In this document: positions 63,039-64,000 of the stretch, piece after piece
Layout of the letters: each line of letters begins with the position of its first letter
How positions within the stretch are numbered: position 1 is the stretch's first letter
NCBI GenBank assembly: GCA_019114465.1
Contig: DXFM01000005.1
Coordinates: 1 to 64,000 of the forward strand
DNA: 64,000 nt
Reading direction: 5' to 3'
Source of the DNA: Candidatus Lachnoclostridium avicola
GTDB taxonomy: Bacteria; Bacillota; Clostridia; Lachnospirales; Lachnospiraceae
Made by a program: the position numbers and the translations under genes
The notes under the pieces: generated by a model
Told to the model about the DNA's origin: nothing
Seen by the model: the letters and a program-made list of their open reading frames with translations, nothing else
Databases searched by the model: none

Positions 63039-64000
63039 AGGGAATCTCCTCCTTCTCTTATGATTTTTGCCGCGCTTCTGCCGGCCAGAATGCCGGTGGA
63101 CCAGGCCCACTGCAGATTGTAGCCTCCGCAGATGCCGTCCACGTCCAGCAGCTCTCCGGTCAGGTAGAGGCCCGGGGTGATCCGGGACTCCATGGTGGCG
63201 CCGAAGACCTGATCCGCACAGACTCCCCCGCAGCACACCTGGGCGCTGTCAAAGGAGCGGGTGCCTGTGACGGGCGCCCGGAAATCCCGGATCTGATCCG
63301 CCAGCTTTTCCAGCTTCCGGTCCGGGATTTGGCTGACCGGATCCGTAAGGGATATTCCCGCAGAGGACATGAGGACCGCCCCCAGTTTTCCGGCAAAGAG
63401 GCCGGAAAGGAAGCTCTCCCCCTTCCGGTATGCCAGGCGGCTTCTCCTGGCGGTCAGAAATTCCAGAATCTGCTCCCGGTTCCAGTCCGGGAGAAAATCC
63501 AGGGACGCCTCCACCTGGCGTCCCGCCGCCAGGGACGCAGAGGCGAAGCGGCTCACCTGAAACGCGGGGATTCCGGAGATGCCCTGCTCCGTCAGCTGCA
63601 CCTCTCCCCGGTCGGCTGCGGCCGGTTCCCCGTCCACAAGCAGGCGGATTCTGCCGTCGGTGCGGATTCCCGCCAGCTGGCGGAAGATCCGTCCCCGGCA
63701 GATCAGCTGCACCAGGGCGGGCAGCGGGGGAATGATCTTATGTCCCAGGGCCTCTGCTAGCTCGTAGCCGCTTCCGTCGGATCCGGTGGCGGGAGCTGCC
63801 TTTGATCCCGCCGCCAGAATCACCGCCCGGCTGCGGAAGGTTTCCCTCCTGCGAGCTTTTTGCTCCCCGGCTTTTCGTTCCCCGACCTTTCGCTCGCCGT
63901 CCGTCCGGTCCTCCGCCGTCACGGCAAACTCCCCGGCGGTTCGAAGGTTCCCGCTATTTTCCCCTTTGAAGGAGATCGATTCCACCCGCATTCCGCAGAG
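63035..64000 (-). CDS. HI0933/YhiN-family FAD-binding protein, cut by window edge
   Basis: The 3' part (about 322 codons visible) of a flavoprotein of the HI0933/BaiN-like family, which normally has about 400-430 residues; the N-terminal FAD motif lies beyond the right edge and the frame stays open to base 64000. Visible signatures: AVILAAGSKAAPATGSDGSGYELAEALGH, then PPLPALVQL, and the C-terminal GLYLTGELLDVDGICGGYNLQWAWSTG. A short Lys/Arg/Glu repeat insert (GERKV GERKA GEQKA) interrupts the domain before RRETFRSRAVIL. Overlaps the next gene by 4 bases. Confidence 0.88.
   Translation of the reverse strand, partial: LCGMRVESISFKGENSGNLRTAGEFAVTAEDRTDGERKVGERKAGEQKARRRETFRSRAVILAAGSKAAPATGSDGSGYELAEALGHKIIPPLPALVQLICRGRIFRQLAGIRTDGRIRLLVDGEPAAADRGEVQLTEQGISGIPAFQVSRFASASLAAGRQVEASLDFLPDWNREQILEFLTARRSRLAYRKGESFLSGLFAGKLGAVLMSSAGISLTDPVSQIPDRKLEKLADQIRDFRAPVTGTRSFDSAQVCCGGVCADQVFGATMESRITPGLYLTGELLDVDGICGGYNLQWAWSTGILAGRSAAKIIREGGDSL
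63855..63899. repeat. Three 15-bp tandem coding repeats
   Basis: Three consecutive 15-base units of the type GCTTTTCGTTCCCCG, encoding the five-residue repeats of the YhiN-family protein insert. Being a multiple of three, they keep the frame. Confidence 0.65.

Noticed and set aside
1-64000. CRISPR arrays, tRNA or rRNA genes, prophage modules
   Set aside because: No regularly spaced repeats, no tRNA-like cloverleaf with T-loop consensus and no rRNA core sequence were noticed by eye; a covariance-model scan would be decisive.

Overview
The window looks like chromosomal DNA of a moderately GC-rich Firmicute of the class Clostridia, most likely Lachnospiraceae. This rests on gene content and order (radC-mreCD-mrdA-minCDE-rodA-mgsA-dac; mutS-mutL-miaA; an aluminium-resistance/methionine-gamma-lyase-like gene; DUF4321; DUF896), strong AGGAGG-type ribosome binding sites, a sigma-54 activator and gut-type peptide importers. 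No rRNA, tRNA or CRISPR array was seen. Most genes lie on the minus strand.

Layout. 1-1.9 kb: the start of a transposase leaving the left edge, abutting a 5'-truncated TetM-family GTPase gene. 1.9-8 kb: a Xer-type recombinase, ttcA, an AT-rich gap, then two envelope genes (LCP ligase-like and secreted NlpC/P60). 8-13.5 kb: glmS (plus strand), a cytidylate-kinase-like gene, rluD, lspA and aroB. 13.5-29.5 kb: the division and cell-shape block (sepF, yggS, HlyD-like, P-loop gene, D,D-carboxypeptidase, mgsA, rodA, minEDC, mrdA, mreDC, radC), followed by DUF4321, the PLP lyase, miaA and an HD phosphohydrolase. 29.6-36 kb: mutL, mutS and miaB, with a dif-like site between mutL and the HD gene.

36-47 kb is the accessory part: an anion permease and esterase divergent from a LysR gene, a LysR-type HTH-only ORF coupled to a 2-hydroxyacid dehydrogenase, an AI-2E-family permease, a chimeric DJ-1/RpiR relic, and a 1131-residue tandem alpha/beta hydrolase with an MFS transporter. 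47-58 kb: an operon-like array (solute-binding protein, DppB, DppC, DppD, DppF, a second paralogous solute-binding protein, M20 peptidase, PrpR-type sigma-54 activator). A sigma-54 promoter of canonical GG-N10-GC spacing lies just downstream of the activator gene and faces the MFS-hydrolase pair, so the two units probably form one peptide/ester-use regulon. 58-64 kb: proA, 5-formyl-THF cyclo-ligase, DUF896, proB and two FAD-dependent oxidoreductases, the last cut by the right edge.

The most notable points are the sigma-54 wiring of the hydrolase operon, the double hydrolase with altered triad positions, the DJ-1/RpiR fusion relic, the HTH-only LysR ORF, the transposon-truncated GTPase gene and the dif-like site. 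No clearly new defence or secretion system was found.
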